Positions 1-8,571 are shown, numbered from the stretch's first letter. The stretch: DNA of 64,000 bases from Larkinella punicea (GCF_003334855.1 NZ_QOWE01000013.1:62001-126000); one strand, 5' to 3'. Made by a program: numbers and translations. Notes: generated from the sequence alone by a model not told the origin.

Positions 1-789
1 CGCAACAATGCCAATTACCAGAATCCGGTAGGAACGATGCTTAATTCGACGGAGGCTGCCAATTTGTACCTGACCCGGTATTTTGTAAACTACCTGCGGA
101 CGAACGAAGATCCCCGGTTAGCGTCGATTGCTGCGCGGTATGTTGGCGCCAAAAGTGGTGCCGAGCAAACCGCAGCCCGGATTAACCGTGACCCTGCGGT
201 GCAAATCGGTATGCCGATGGGATTTGATAATGGTACGATTCCGGCGCAGGCTGTTGCCGACAAACTGGCGAGTTTCTACGATTATTCGCAGTTGGATCGC
301 ACGCGCCTGGGCAGGCTGGATGCGCCTACGTTTATGGTAACTGCCGCTCAAACGAATTTACTCCTGGCGGAAGCCGCCCAACGTGGCTGGATCACCGGCA
401 GCGCGGCCGATTACTACGCGGCTGGCGTGACGGCCCACATGCAGCAGTTAGGCGATGCCGATGCAACCTCGGCGGTTCCGGCGGCTGCCATTACAGCTTA
501 TCTCCAGAAAAACCCGTATGTGGCGGCCAATGGTCTGGAACTGATCAACACGCAATACTGGGTGGCTTCGCTTCTGAACGGCCCGGAGGTGTTTGCTAAT
601 TTCCGGCGGAGCGGTTTTCCGAAGCTGACGCCCAATCCGTATCCCGGCAAGGAAATCAAAGGAAACTTTATCAACCGCATTACCTATCCGGATTCCGAAT
701 TGTCGGTGAATAAAGCAAATCAGGCTGAGGCACTTTCCCGTCAGGGCCCTGACAATCAGGATAGCCGGGTTTGGTGGGATAAACAGTAA
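1..789 (+). CDS. SusD/RagB-like outer-membrane lipoprotein, 3' part only
   Basis: The frame is open from the first base, so the N-terminus with its lipoprotein signal lies outside the window. The visible 262 residues resemble the C-terminal half of SusD/RagB-family (SusD_2-like) glycan-binding lipoproteins: an alpha-helical stretch with a conserved LLLAEAAQRGW segment, then WVASLLNG and FANFRRSGFPKLTPNPYP, and an ending in DSRVWWDK that is typical of this branch. These proteins sit on a TonB-dependent SusC partner and hand over bound oligosaccharide. The SusC gene would be expected just upstream. A bidirectional hairpin follows the stop. The family call is by motif recognition, and the substrate cannot be inferred. 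Confidence 0.82.
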   Translation, partial: RNNANYQNPVGTMLNSTEAANLYLTRYFVNYLRTNEDPRLASIAARYVGAKSGAEQTAARINRDPAVQIGMPMGFDNGTIPAQAVADKLASFYDYSQLDRTRLGRLDAPTFMVTAAQTNLLLAEAAQRGWITGSAADYYAAGVTAHMQQLGDADATSAVPAAAITAYLQKNPYVAANGLELINTQYWVASLLNGPEVFANFRRSGFPKLTPNPYPGKEIKGNFINRITYPDSELSVNKANQAEALSRQGPDNQDSRVWWDKQ

Positions 790-811
790 GACCAAAAGAG
801 GAAAAAAAAGA

Positions 812-873
812 GGGAGGAGCGGAGAAAGGGAAAAGGGATGTTTGATCCCCTTGTCCTTTCCTCCGCTCCTCCC
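812..873. terminator. Imperfect long inverted repeat between convergent SusD-like gene and pdhB
   Basis: The left arm at about 812-838 (GGGAGGAGCGGAG...) pairs with the right arm at 846-873 (...CTCCGCTCCTCCC), with a loop of roughly 7 nt and a few mismatches. The flanks are A-rich on the left and T-rich on the right. It lies between convergent genes and can serve as a bidirectional intrinsic terminator. The GAGCGGAG word recurs in the hairpins at 3441 and 16169. Confidence 0.75.
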
Positions 874-889
874 TTCCTTTTATCCCTTT

Positions 890-1870
890 TTATTTCTTAT
901 ACATCACCGCATCGACGGCCTGTAGCGTCCGTTTCACGTTTGGCAGAATCACTTCGATCAGGGTTGGCGCATACGGCAGCGGCAAATCCAGGCTGTTGAC
1001 CCGAATTACCGGTGCATCCAGGTAATCGAAGGCGTTGCGCTGAATGTTGTAGGTCAGTTCCGACGAAATAGCCGCCAGTGGCCAGGCTTCTTCCACCACC
1101 ACACACCGGTTCGTTTTCTTGACGGAATTGATGATCGTAGCGTAATCGATCGGGCGAACGGAACGCAGGTCGATCACTTCCGCTGAAATGCCTTTGTCGG
1201 CCAGTTCATCGGCAGCTTGTAACGCCACTTTCATGAATTTACCGAACGAAACGATGGTGACGTCGTTGCCTTCCCGCTTGATATCGGCTTTGCCAATCGG
1301 AATCAAATATTCTTCTTCCGGAACCTGACCTTTGTCGCCATACATCAGTTCCGATTCCATGAAAATAACCGGATCGTTGTCGCGGATCGCCGTTTTCAGC
1401 AGCCCTTTGGCGTCGTAGGGATTCGAGGGAACCACCACTTTCAAGCCGGAGGTGTTGGCAAACCAGTTTTCGAAGTTTTGCGAGTGTTGCGACGACAGCA
1501 TCCCGGCGTTCCCCGTCGGTCCGCGGAACACGATGGGGTTGGAATATTGACCACCCGACATCGACATGATTTTGGCCGAGCCGTTGATGATCTGGTCGAT
1601 GGCAACGAGCGAAAAGTTGAACGTCATGAACTCGATGATGGGCCGTAAGCCGTTCATGGCTGCACCGACGCCAATACCGCCAAAACCCAATTCGGCAATG
1701 GGTGTATCGATGACCCGCGCCGGGCCAAACTCGTCGAGCATGCCCTGACTGACTTTGTAAGCACCATTGTATTCAGCCACTTCTTCGCCCATCAGAAACA
1801 CCTTCTCGTCCCGGCGCATTTCTTCTACCATGGCTTCGCGAAGGGCTTCGCGGAATTGTATTTCTCTCAT
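890..1870 (-). CDS. pdhB: Pyruvate dehydrogenase E1 component, beta subunit
   Basis: 326 residues, the normal length for the separate beta chain of a heterotetrameric alpha-ketoacid dehydrogenase E1. It begins MREIQFREALREAMVEEM and shows the family blocks LMGEEVAEYNGAYKVSQGM, DTPIAELGFGGIGVGAAM, SSQHSQNFENWFAN and DLRSVRPIDY. E1 uses thiamine diphosphate to decarboxylate pyruvate and acetylate the E2 lipoyl arm. The beta chain supplies part of the cofactor pocket, including the Glu of the GEEV block. The alpha subunit is not adjacent in this window. A clear promoter (TTG-N20-TATTTTTG) precedes it, so it is probably transcribed alone. A branched-chain or acetoin E1 beta is the main alternative. 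Confidence 0.93.
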   Translation of the reverse strand: MREIQFREALREAMVEEMRRDEKVFLMGEEVAEYNGAYKVSQGMLDEFGPARVIDTPIAELGFGGIGVGAAMNGLRPIIEFMTFNFSLVAIDQIINGSAKIMSMSGGQYSNPIVFRGPTGNAGMLSSQHSQNFENWFANTSGLKVVVPSNPYDAKGLLKTAIRDNDPVIFMESELMYGDKGQVPEEEYLIPIGKADIKREGNDVTIVSFGKFMKVALQAADELADKGISAEVIDLRSVRPIDYATIINSVKKTNRCVVVEEAWPLAAISSELTYNIQRNAFDYLDAPVIRVNSLDLPLPYAPTLIEVILPNVKRTLQAVDAVMYKK

Positions 1871-1909
1871 CGTGTGTGAGTTAATGATTGTCAGCTTCTA
1901 ATAAACGGT

Positions 1910-1940
1910 CAAAAATAGGGAAAACAGGCTAAAAGTACAA
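1910..1940 (-). promoter_or_regulatory. Bacteroidetes-type promoter of pdhB
   Basis: On the minus strand TTG (1940-1938) is followed after exactly 20 nt by TATTTTTG (1917-1910), matching the Bacteroidetes primary sigma consensus TTG / TAnnTTTG. The expected start site gives a leader of about 33 nt before the pdhB ATG at 1870. Confidence 0.7.
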
Positions 1941-1947
1941 TTCGATC

Positions 1948-3345
1948 TCACGACACAGGCAATCCGGTGTTCGGGCGGGCCTGAACCCGAAGCCGCAAAC
2001 CGCCTTTGGGACGCAGCGTTATGCCCGGTTCCGGCTCCACGATTTTCTGATCGACCGGCTGAAAATCAAAGTCGCGGATCAGCAACGTCAGCACAATCTG
2101 CATCTCCATCATCGCAAAATTATTCCCAATGCAGAGTCTCGGCCCTCCACCAAATGGCAGATAGGCATAAGTGGGCCGAAGTTTAACCTGCTCAGGAAGA
2201 AAGTGTTCCGGATCAAACGTTTCCGGGTTTTCCCAGTAACGCGGATCGCGATGGAGGAGATACGGGCAAATCAACATCCCATCGGCGCCCGGAACCTCGA
2301 CCCGGTAGTCGCCAAACTGATCGGAATGCAGCGGTTGCCGGCCGAAAATCCAGGCCGGTGGATACAGCCGCATCGTTTCCTGAATCACCTGCGTGGTGTA
2401 GGTCAGTTCGCGCAGGGTCTCGACGGTCGGCAGATTGTCGGGTCCCAGAACCCGGTTTATTTCCTCGCGTAATTTTTCGGTAATATCCGGATGAGTGGCC
2501 AGCAGGTGAAACGTCCAGGACAAAGCGTTGGCGGTGGTTTCGTGACCGGCCATAAAAATAGTCGTTACCTCATCGCGCAGTTGCTGGTTGGTCATCTGTT
2601 CCCCCGTTTCTTCGTCGCGGGTTTCCATCAGCATGCCCAGCAGGTCGTCGTGCCGGATTTCGGCCGGTTGGCGTCGGCGGCTTTCGATGATTTCATAGAT
2701 AATGGCCTCCGTTTTGCGGACCGCCCGGCGGTAGCGGACCGTGCGGGGCGTGGGCCAGTTTCGTGTAAACGGGAAGAAATTGAAAAGCTCCTTGTAGGCG
2801 GTTTGAATGATGATCGTGATGGATTCCGAGACGTTTTCCAGGTGATTTTTGACGTCCGAACTGAACAGCGAACGGGTCACAACGGCCAGCGCCAGGTGCA
2901 TCATTTCTTCCGAAACCAGCGTCGGCCCGGTCAGATCCCGGTTTTTCCACTGCGAAATTAGCCCGGTGGTTTCGCGGTTCATACCGTCTACCAGCAACGC
3001 CAGCCGCTGTTTATGAAAAGCCGGTTGGGCCAGCCGCCGTTGGCGTCGCCAGAAATCCCCTTCGCTGTTGAGCAAACCGTTGCCCAGAAACATCTTCAGC
3101 ACGTCGTAAGCCGCGCTTTTGACATAATTCCGGTTGTTTTCCTGTAAAATGTGTTTGGCGTCTTCAGGCGTCAGGGTGAGGGTAATCAACCGCCCGACGG
3201 CCTTAAATTGCACCAATCGGTCGTATTGTCGTTGCAAGCCCGTCAAAAATCCCAGCGGATCGCGGGCAAAATCAAAGGTGCTTCCCACGAAAGGAATGCC
3301 TTTCAGTTTCGGAATGGGTTTTGGCGGTTTTTCATCGGTGACCAT
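1948..3345 (-). CDS. Cytochrome P450
   Basis: 465 residues with all P450 landmarks: I-helix oxygen-binding motif MAGHETTANALSW, K-helix ExxR (ETMRLYPP), and the heme loop PFGGGPRLCIGNN, whose Cys at about residue 405 is the axial thiolate. The N-terminus (KPIPKLKGIPFVGS) is a proline-rich hinge without a clear membrane anchor, so the enzyme is probably soluble. The sequence style is that of bacterial CYP4/CYP102-like enzymes that hydroxylate fatty acids or lipids. No ferredoxin or reductase gene is adjacent, so the redox partner must lie elsewhere. It is divergent from purH. The substrate is unknown. Confidence 0.93.
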   Translation of the reverse strand: MVTDEKPPKPIPKLKGIPFVGSTFDFARDPLGFLTGLQRQYDRLVQFKAVGRLITLTLTPEDAKHILQENNRNYVKSAAYDVLKMFLGNGLLNSEGDFWRRQRRLAQPAFHKQRLALLVDGMNRETTGLISQWKNRDLTGPTLVSEEMMHLALAVVTRSLFSSDVKNHLENVSESITIIIQTAYKELFNFFPFTRNWPTPRTVRYRRAVRKTEAIIYEIIESRRRQPAEIRHDDLLGMLMETRDEETGEQMTNQQLRDEVTTIFMAGHETTANALSWTFHLLATHPDITEKLREEINRVLGPDNLPTVETLRELTYTTQVIQETMRLYPPAWIFGRQPLHSDQFGDYRVEVPGADGMLICPYLLHRDPRYWENPETFDPEHFLPEQVKLRPTYAYLPFGGGPRLCIGNNFAMMEMQIVLTLLIRDFDFQPVDQKIVEPEPGITLRPKGGLRLRVQARPNTGLPVS

Positions 3346-3421
3346 ACCTGATTTCGCTAAAGAATTTTATAAAGTTACAAACTCCTTTCCAATCAAAAGT
3401 CTCCGTTCCGAACCTTTCGGT

Positions 3422-3429
3422 TATCTTTG
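3422..3429 (+). promoter_or_regulatory. Candidate -7 box upstream of purH
   Basis: TATCTTTG matches TAnnTTTG. No TTG is found 20 nt upstream, so the -33 element is poor. If used, the purH leader is about 110 nt and contains the whole palindrome at 3441-3530. Confidence 0.45.
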
Positions 3430-3440
3430 CACCCTAATCC

Positions 3441-3530
3441 TCCGCTCAACTTCTTTTTCTCTGCTGAACTCCGCGAAACAGGTTGAAAGCTCTTTCGCGG
3501 AGTTCAGCAGAGAAAAAGAAGTTGAGCGGA
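3441..3530. repeat. Perfect 38-bp inverted repeat in the purH leader region
   Basis: Arms 3441-3478 and 3493-3530 are exact reverse complements with a 14-nt loop. The sequence contains TTTCGCGGAGTTCAGCAGAG. It lies between the divergent P450 and purH genes, 17 nt before the purH start, so it would be transcribed as part of the purH 5' leader. A closely related palindrome is at 16169-16263. Confidence 0.9.
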
Positions 3531-3547
3531 GAAAATCTTGCTTTTTC

Positions 3548-5062
3548 ATGTCGAAGACCATTCAATCTGCGCTTATTTCAGTTTATTACAAAGACGGGCT
3601 GGAACCGCTGGTTCGGTTGCTGCACCAGAACGGCGTTCTGCTCTATTCAACGGGGGGAACCCAGACGTTTATCGAACAACTGGGCATTCCGGTAACCGCC
3701 GTGGAAGACATTACGGGCTATCCGTCTATTTTTGGCGGTCGCGTTAAAACACTCCATCCGGTCGTGTTTGGCGGGATTCTCTACCGCCGGAATCTGGCCG
3801 AGGATGTGGCCCAGGCCAGCCGCCACGACATCAACCCGATCGATCTGGTGGTGGTTGATCTCTATCCCTTTGAAGAAACCGTTGCATCGGGTGCTTCGGA
3901 CGAAGACATCATCGAGAAGATTGATATTGGCGGTATTTCGCTGATTCGGGCTGCGGCCAAAAATTACGAAGATGTGCTGATCGTTTCGTCGCGCGGACAA
4001 TATGCGGATGTCGTCAACCTGCTGACGGAAAAAGAAGGCACGACGGATCTGGAAGACCGTCGGCGGTTTGCCAAAGAAGCTTTTGCCATGACGTCGTCGT
4101 ATGACACGGCCATTCACCACTATTTTGCGGGTTCGACGGCTAGCGATGATTTCCGCCAGCTTCCCGCGCAGTCGCTGCGCTACGGTGAAAATCCGCACCA
4201 GCAAGCTACTTTTTACGGCGATCTCAACGCCCTGTTCGACCAGTTAAACGGCAAAGAATTATCGTACAATAACCTGGTGGACGTCGATGCCTGCGTCAGC
4301 CTGATCGATGAATTTACGGATACCACGTTTGCGATCATTAAACACACCAACGCCTGCGGTGTCGCGACGGCCCCCACGGCGAAGGAAGCGTATCTGAACG
4401 CACTGGCCTGCGACCCGGTTTCGGCATTTGGCGGGGTGATCATCACCAACGCCAAAGTAGACCTGGAAACGGCGGAAGAACTGAATAAATTGTTCATGGA
4501 AATCCTGATTGCGCCGGATTTTGATGACGATGCGTTGAAACTGCTCGGTTCAAAGAAAAACCGGATCCTGCTGAAACGCAAACCGGTGGAATTCAGCCCA
4601 AAAATGTTCAAGACCCTGCTGAACGGCGTATTGGAACAGGACAAAGACAGCCAGGTTGAAACCGTCGATCAATTCAAAACCGTTACGGAAAAAGCACCGA
4701 CCGAAGCAGAAGAACGGGCACTGGAATTTGCATTGAAGATCTGCAAACATACCAAATCGAACACGATTGTCCTGGCGAACGACGGGCAACTGCTGGCGAG
4801 CGGTGTCGGCCAAACCAGTCGCGTCGATGCACTCCGGCAAGCGATTGAAAAAGCCCGGACGTTCGGTTTCGAGCTGAAAGGGGCCGTGATGGCGTCAGAT
4901 GCGTTTTTTCCGTTTTCCGACTGCGTTGAGATTGCCGGTGAAGCCGGTATTTCGGCGGTGGTACAGCCCGGCGGCTCGATCCGCGACAAGGACAGTATTG
5001 ATGCCTGCAATCAGCGCGGTATGGCGATGGTGACCACGGGTGTACGGCATTTCAAGCATTAA
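3548..5062 (+). CDS. purH: Bifunctional AICAR formyltransferase / IMP cyclohydrolase
   Basis: 504 residues from the ATG at 3548. The open frame extends further upstream, but the extension overlaps the P450 gene and runs through the palindrome, so this start fits the family length of about 505-520. The N-terminal MGS-like IMP cyclohydrolase domain (about 1-150) shows LISVYYKDG, YSTGGTQ and LHPVVFGGIL. The C-terminal AICAR transformylase domain shows SLRYGENPHQQ, KHTNACGVA with the catalytic Lys-His, and VVQPGGSIRD. It catalyses the last two steps of de novo purine synthesis. The next gene, plsC, begins 3 nt after the stop. Confidence 0.97.
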   Translation: MSKTIQSALISVYYKDGLEPLVRLLHQNGVLLYSTGGTQTFIEQLGIPVTAVEDITGYPSIFGGRVKTLHPVVFGGILYRRNLAEDVAQASRHDINPIDLVVVDLYPFEETVASGASDEDIIEKIDIGGISLIRAAAKNYEDVLIVSSRGQYADVVNLLTEKEGTTDLEDRRRFAKEAFAMTSSYDTAIHHYFAGSTASDDFRQLPAQSLRYGENPHQQATFYGDLNALFDQLNGKELSYNNLVDVDACVSLIDEFTDTTFAIIKHTNACGVATAPTAKEAYLNALACDPVSAFGGVIITNAKVDLETAEELNKLFMEILIAPDFDDDALKLLGSKKNRILLKRKPVEFSPKMFKTLLNGVLEQDKDSQVETVDQFKTVTEKAPTEAEERALEFALKICKHTKSNTIVLANDGQLLASGVGQTSRVDALRQAIEKARTFGFELKGAVMASDAFFPFSDCVEIAGEAGISAVVQPGGSIRDKDSIDACNQRGMAMVTTGVRHFKH

Positions 5063-5065
5063 TTT

Positions 5066-5800
5066 ATGTTGTACACGATCTGGTGCGGTTTCTGGTTTCT
5101 GACCCTGTTTCTGGTTCTGTTTCCGTTTATGTTTCTCTTCCTGCAACGGGAAGAGTGGAAACCGTACGCCCATAAAGTCAATTACGTCTGGGGGCGGTTA
5201 TTCTTCTGGATCATCGGCATGCCCATTCACGTCGATTACCAGTTTCGCCCCGATCCGAAGCAGACGTACGTGTTTTGCGCCAACCACTTCTCGTACCTGG
5301 ACATTGCCGTGATGGGCGTCATCATCCGGAATTTCTACGCGTTCATCGGAAAAAGCGAGGTAAAACGGGTGCCGCTGTTCGGCTATATGTTCGCGAAACT
5401 GCACATTCAGGTTGACCGGAGTCAGGCCAACAGCCGCGCCTATTCGTTATCGAAAGGCATCCGAACGCTGAAAAGCGGCCGCAGCATCATGATTTTTCCC
5501 GAAGGCGGTATCAAATCCAAACAACCACCCAAAATGCACCATCCGTTCAAAGATGGTGCATTTACGATGGCTGTTCAGCAGCAGGTGCCGATTGTGCCGA
5601 TTTCGTTGCTGAATAACCACGAAGTTTTCCCCGAAAAGAAGAAATTGCGGATGTACTGGCGGCCCATCCGGGCGGTGGTTCATCCGCCCATCGAAACAAA
5701 AGGACTGACCCAGACCGACGTGGAACGGTTGAAAGAAGAAACCTTCCGGGTGATCGACGAATCGTTGATGAACCAGTCGGCCCGGGTTGCGATGAATTAA
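5066..5800 (+). CDS. plsC: 1-acyl-sn-glycerol-3-phosphate acyltransferase
   Basis: 244 residues with an N-terminal hydrophobic segment (about residues 4-26) and the acyltransferase motifs in order: NHFSYLD (NHx4D catalytic motif), the block around DRSQANSRAYS, and FPEGG for phosphate binding. It transfers an acyl group to lysophosphatidic acid at the inner face of the cytoplasmic membrane. It is almost contiguous with purH (3-nt gap) and is followed by gatC after 11 nt, suggesting one transcript of otherwise unrelated housekeeping genes. Confidence 0.92.
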   Translation: MLYTIWCGFWFLTLFLVLFPFMFLFLQREEWKPYAHKVNYVWGRLFFWIIGMPIHVDYQFRPDPKQTYVFCANHFSYLDIAVMGVIIRNFYAFIGKSEVKRVPLFGYMFAKLHIQVDRSQANSRAYSLSKGIRTLKSGRSIMIFPEGGIKSKQPPKMHHPFKDGAFTMAVQQQVPIVPISLLNNHEVFPEKKKLRMYWRPIRAVVHPPIETKGLTQTDVERLKEETFRVIDESLMNQSARVAMN

Positions 5801-5811
5801 ACGAATAGCCT

Positions 5812-6099
5812 ATGAAAGTCGATCACGAAACCCTGCATAAAATCGCTCACCTCGCCCGGCTTGACGTGCGGCCCGAAGAAGAGCAGCCCCTGATTGACAG
5901 CCTGAACGAGGTGCTGACCTGGATGGAGCAACTCAACGAAATCGATACGACTGGTGTCGAGCCATTGACCCATATTTCGGCCGAAATCAACGTTCTGCGC
6001 GAAGACATCGTCGGTCATCAGCTTCCGCGTGAACAGGCACTGGCAAACGCTCCGGACAAAACCGATCAGTATTTTCAGGTGCCCAAAGTAATTGAGTAA
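5812..6099 (+). CDS. gatC: Asp-tRNA(Asn)/Glu-tRNA(Gln) amidotransferase subunit C
   Basis: 95 residues, the normal GatC length. It contains the family pattern KIAHLARLDVRPEE near the N-terminus, then the helix LNEVLTWMEQLNEIDTTGVEPLTH and a C-terminal DQYFQVPKVIE tail, which in GatCAB wraps around the A subunit. It stabilises GatA in the amidotransferase complex that converts Glu-tRNA(Gln) to Gln-tRNA(Gln). gatA and gatB are not in this window, which is common. Confidence 0.95.
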   Translation: MKVDHETLHKIAHLARLDVRPEEEQPLIDSLNEVLTWMEQLNEIDTTGVEPLTHISAEINVLREDIVGHQLPREQALANAPDKTDQYFQVPKVIE

Positions 6100-6134
6100 A
6101 CGAAGCGGTTTTGTAACTGCCGGATTGGTACAAG

Positions 6135-6626
6135 CTAGGATTTCCACTCTTTAACTTCCCCTTCGTCCTGACATTCCGCCAGCAATTGCCGATTGGTTTT
6201 TTGAAAAACCGGGTGAACAAACTCGGGTTCAATTTCCGCCAGCGGAACCAGCGTAAACCGCCTTTCGTGCAGGAAGGGGTGAGGCAGGGTCAGCTTTTCA
6301 GTGGTCATTACCACATCGTCTACGTATAACAGATCGATGTCGATGATGCGGCTGCCCCACTTTTCGCGCCGAACCCGGCCCAGACGGGTTTCGATGGCCT
6401 GGGTTTTTTCCAGGATTTCTTCGGGCGAAAAAACGCTCAGAACTTTCAGTACCTGATTCAGAAAAGCCGGTTGATCGGTAACACCCCAGGCTGCGGTTTC
6501 GTAGAGGGCTGATTGCTTTAAAACCGGCCCCAGATCAATCTGAATGGCCTCCTGCGCCCGTTGCAGGGTCGCGGCCCGGTCGCCCAGGTTGGCGCCCAGC
6601 AGCAGAAAAACCGTGTGCGTCGTCAT
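6135..6626 (-). CDS. folK: 6-hydroxymethyl-7,8-dihydropterin pyrophosphokinase
   Basis: 163 residues with the HPPK signatures: FLLLGANLGDR at the N-terminus, the RREKWGSRIIDIDLL segment that binds ATP and Mg, and LPHPFLHERRFTLVPL near the C-terminus. It transfers pyrophosphate from ATP to hydroxymethyl-dihydropterin in folate synthesis. It starts 3 nt after the stop of the AAA ATPase gene, so the two are very likely cotranscribed. It converges with gatC. Confidence 0.95.
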   Translation of the reverse strand: MTTHTVFLLLGANLGDRAATLQRAQEAIQIDLGPVLKQSALYETAAWGVTDQPAFLNQVLKVLSVFSPEEILEKTQAIETRLGRVRREKWGSRIIDIDLLYVDDVVMTTEKLTLPHPFLHERRFTLVPLAEIEPEFVHPVFQKTNRQLLAECQDEGEVKEWKS

Positions 6627-6629
6627 GGA

Positions 6630-7676
6630 TTAAAAGCCAATGGACCGGTTCGTTTTTTTAGCGAAATGCACTTCTTCTTCCAGGTGATAAATATCGGCCA
6701 GGGTCATGGGTTGTTCAGTCCGGAACGCCAGTTCCCGTTCTTCGAGCAGCCGGTTGGCTTTGTCGACGGCCAGTTCGCCAAATTCGTAGCGGGCAATGAG
6801 CCGCCCTTTCCGAAGCAGGGCCGGATCGAGTCGTTTGATGTCGGTATTGAACGTACAGATGATCTGGATGGCGAGGCAGTCGGCCAGCAAGCCGTCGGTC
6901 AGGTTGAGCAGGTTGGAGACGGCGGCATTGCGAACATCCGATTCGCGGTCCATCAGCACCTGTTCTGCTTCTTCAATGACCAGAATCGAGTTGCGCTGTT
7001 CGAGCAAAAACGGAATAAAACCAGGTTGGGTCATCACTTCGACCAACTGGGGCGGCAACACCAGCACCTGCTTGGAAAGCTGCGTGGTCAGGTGGCGGAT
7101 GAGGTTGGTTTTGCCCGTTCCCGGTTTGCCGTGCAGGATGATCAGCCCTTTTTCGCTGTTGGTATTCAGCCGCTGAATCAACTTATCGTAAACTGGCTGC
7201 AAATCATCGTTGTAATGTTTTTCCAGATCAAGCGGCAGCAACTTCAACTGGGTTTCTTCCACAATCAGTTCGTTGTACTGTTGCGTAATGAGTCCCACCT
7301 TGCCCAGCGAATTGTCGGGGTCGGGAATCTTGTAGGCATCCAGACCGGTCAGAACGCGGTCGAGCACTTCGCGGTTACTGTAGCCACCCAGCATCGAATA
7401 GGCCTTCATGGCGGGCAGGTAGTGCAGCCGGAGCAGAAGACCCTCGGGATGAGACCAGAACGAATGTTCCTCCTGTTTGGTAAACAAATCCGTGCGTTCG
7501 TGAACCTTGACGAATCGCTGTTGGGTCAGGAAATCAGGCAGGGTTATTTCAAACTGATGACGGCAAATGAGCTGATTGGGGAAGATGCCAAACTGCTGAA
7601 CGAAGTAATAAACGTTGGGAAAATCGTCGTCGTCGGGCGAAAATTTAAACTGGTCGGCGGGTAGTTTCCATGACAT
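6630..7676 (-). CDS. AAA-type ATPase encoded next to folK
   Basis: 348 residues from the ATG at 7676. A longer frame to 7748 would read into a palindrome and is rejected. Walker A is GKPGTGKT with Lys at about 189, Walker B is ILVIEEAE (Glu-Glu near 235-236), and a sensor-1-like Asn occurs in IICTFNTD followed by LDPALLRKGRL (arginine-finger region), all standard for the classic AAA clade. The N-terminal 170 residues are not recognised and probably form a substrate-binding domain. It resembles BCS1/katanin-type single-ring AAA proteins of Bacteroidetes with no assigned function. Its link to folate synthesis is by position only. Confidence 0.8.
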   Translation of the reverse strand: MSWKLPADQFKFSPDDDDFPNVYYFVQQFGIFPNQLICRHQFEITLPDFLTQQRFVKVHERTDLFTKQEEHSFWSHPEGLLLRLHYLPAMKAYSMLGGYSNREVLDRVLTGLDAYKIPDPDNSLGKVGLITQQYNELIVEETQLKLLPLDLEKHYNDDLQPVYDKLIQRLNTNSEKGLIILHGKPGTGKTNLIRHLTTQLSKQVLVLPPQLVEVMTQPGFIPFLLEQRNSILVIEEAEQVLMDRESDVRNAAVSNLLNLTDGLLADCLAIQIICTFNTDIKRLDPALLRKGRLIARYEFGELAVDKANRLLEERELAFRTEQPMTLADIYHLEEEVHFAKKTNRSIGF

Positions 7677-7719
7677 GCTGTAAAAATCGTTGAATACCCG
7701 CAAACGTGCAAAAAAACCG

Positions 7720-7802
7720 GCTGAAACCTTCGAAACTTCGGACGGCACCTGTCAGGTTTCCAAAACCTGACAGGTGCCGTCCGAAGTTTCGAAGGTTTCA
7801 GC
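7720..7802. repeat. Perfect 40-bp inverted repeat between TspO-like gene and AAA ATPase gene
   Basis: Arms 7720-7759 and 7763-7802 are exact reverse complements with a 3-nt loop. The outer half reads GCTGAAACCTTCGAAACTTC and the inner half GGACGGCACCTGTCAGGTTT. On the minus strand it includes the stop codon of the TspO-like gene (7800-7798) and ends 43 nt before the ATPase start. It could act as terminator, attenuator or processing site. The inner module resembles the hairpin at 60517-60560. Confidence 0.92.
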
Positions 7803-8571
7803 TAAACGAGTGCGCAGGCGTTTTGGGCCGTTGGAAAAAGCGAACCAGCCACACAAGGGCGGCAATTCCGGCCCCAATCCCGGCGACCAGCGATACGGAA
7901 CCGTTGCCCTGTTGCCCGGCGGCAATGGCGGCAAACGCCCAGACGAACACCATCAAATACGAAAAACTCCGCAACCGGCTGAAGACGAATAACCCGATGG
8001 CCAGACCAACGGCAATCAGAATCTGCGCCCAGACGGGACCGCCCAGACTGCCGCCATCCCAGCCGGTCGATTTCAGCCAGACACAGATGTTGGCAATGGT
8101 AGCGACCGTCACCCAGCCAAAATACAGGCCAAACGGAACCCGGGCCAGCCATTTTTCGGCAGTCGGCACGTTGGCTGCGTTCAGCCGAAGACCGAAGTTG
8201 ATGCCGTAGAGCGTAAAAAGAATACCGGAAATGAACAGGACGGAAACAAAAAGCCACTCATTCTGGAAAATGGGTAACCACAAGCTGTTGAACACGCCAT
8301 TCAGGATGACCAGCGGACCGATGGCCCGAAAACGCGGATTGGTCCGTTGCGATGGCAAAGCTTGATAAACCGCAAAGCCCAGCAAACCCAGATAGATGAC
8401 ACCCCAAATGGAAAAGGCAAAACCGGCGGGTGTGAAGTCTGTAAAGTATTTATTGGAAACCTGGGCGTTGGTCTGCCCGCCAAACGGCAACGCGTTCGAC
8501 AGGTAGTTCATGACGATGGTCGAAATAATGACGAAGACAACCAGGAACTGCCGGAGCTTATCGTTTTTCAT
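7798..8571 (-). CDS. Tryptophan-rich TspO/MBR-related membrane protein
   Basis: 257 residues, very hydrophobic, with about seven predicted membrane segments. The first part, with FTPAGFAFSIWGVIYLGL and VILNGVFNSLWLPIFQNEW, matches the tryptophan-rich sensory protein (TspO/MBR) superfamily in the longer form found in many Bacteroidetes and fungi, rather than the 160-residue TspO. TspO proteins bind tetrapyrroles and other hydrophobic ligands, and the role of the long form is not established. The last codons and the stop fall inside the palindrome at 7720-7802. Confidence 0.78.
   Translation of the reverse strand: MKNDKLRQFLVVFVIISTIVMNYLSNALPFGGQTNAQVSNKYFTDFTPAGFAFSIWGVIYLGLLGFAVYQALPSQRTNPRFRAIGPLVILNGVFNSLWLPIFQNEWLFVSVLFISGILFTLYGINFGLRLNAANVPTAEKWLARVPFGLYFGWVTVATIANICVWLKSTGWDGGSLGGPVWAQILIAVGLAIGLFVFSRLRSFSYLMVFVWAFAAIAAGQQGNGSVSLVAGIGAGIAALVWLVRFFQRPKTPAHSFS

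Noticed and set aside
3134-3547. N-terminal extension of purH by 138 codons
   Set aside because: Overlaps the P450 gene and runs through a perfect palindrome; purH family length fits the ATG at 3548.
6561-7664. 367-residue frame opposite the AAA ATPase
   Set aside because: Full antisense overlap with a gene that has Walker motifs; the antisense sequence is Gln/Phe/Val-rich without a recognisable family, as expected from codon mirroring.
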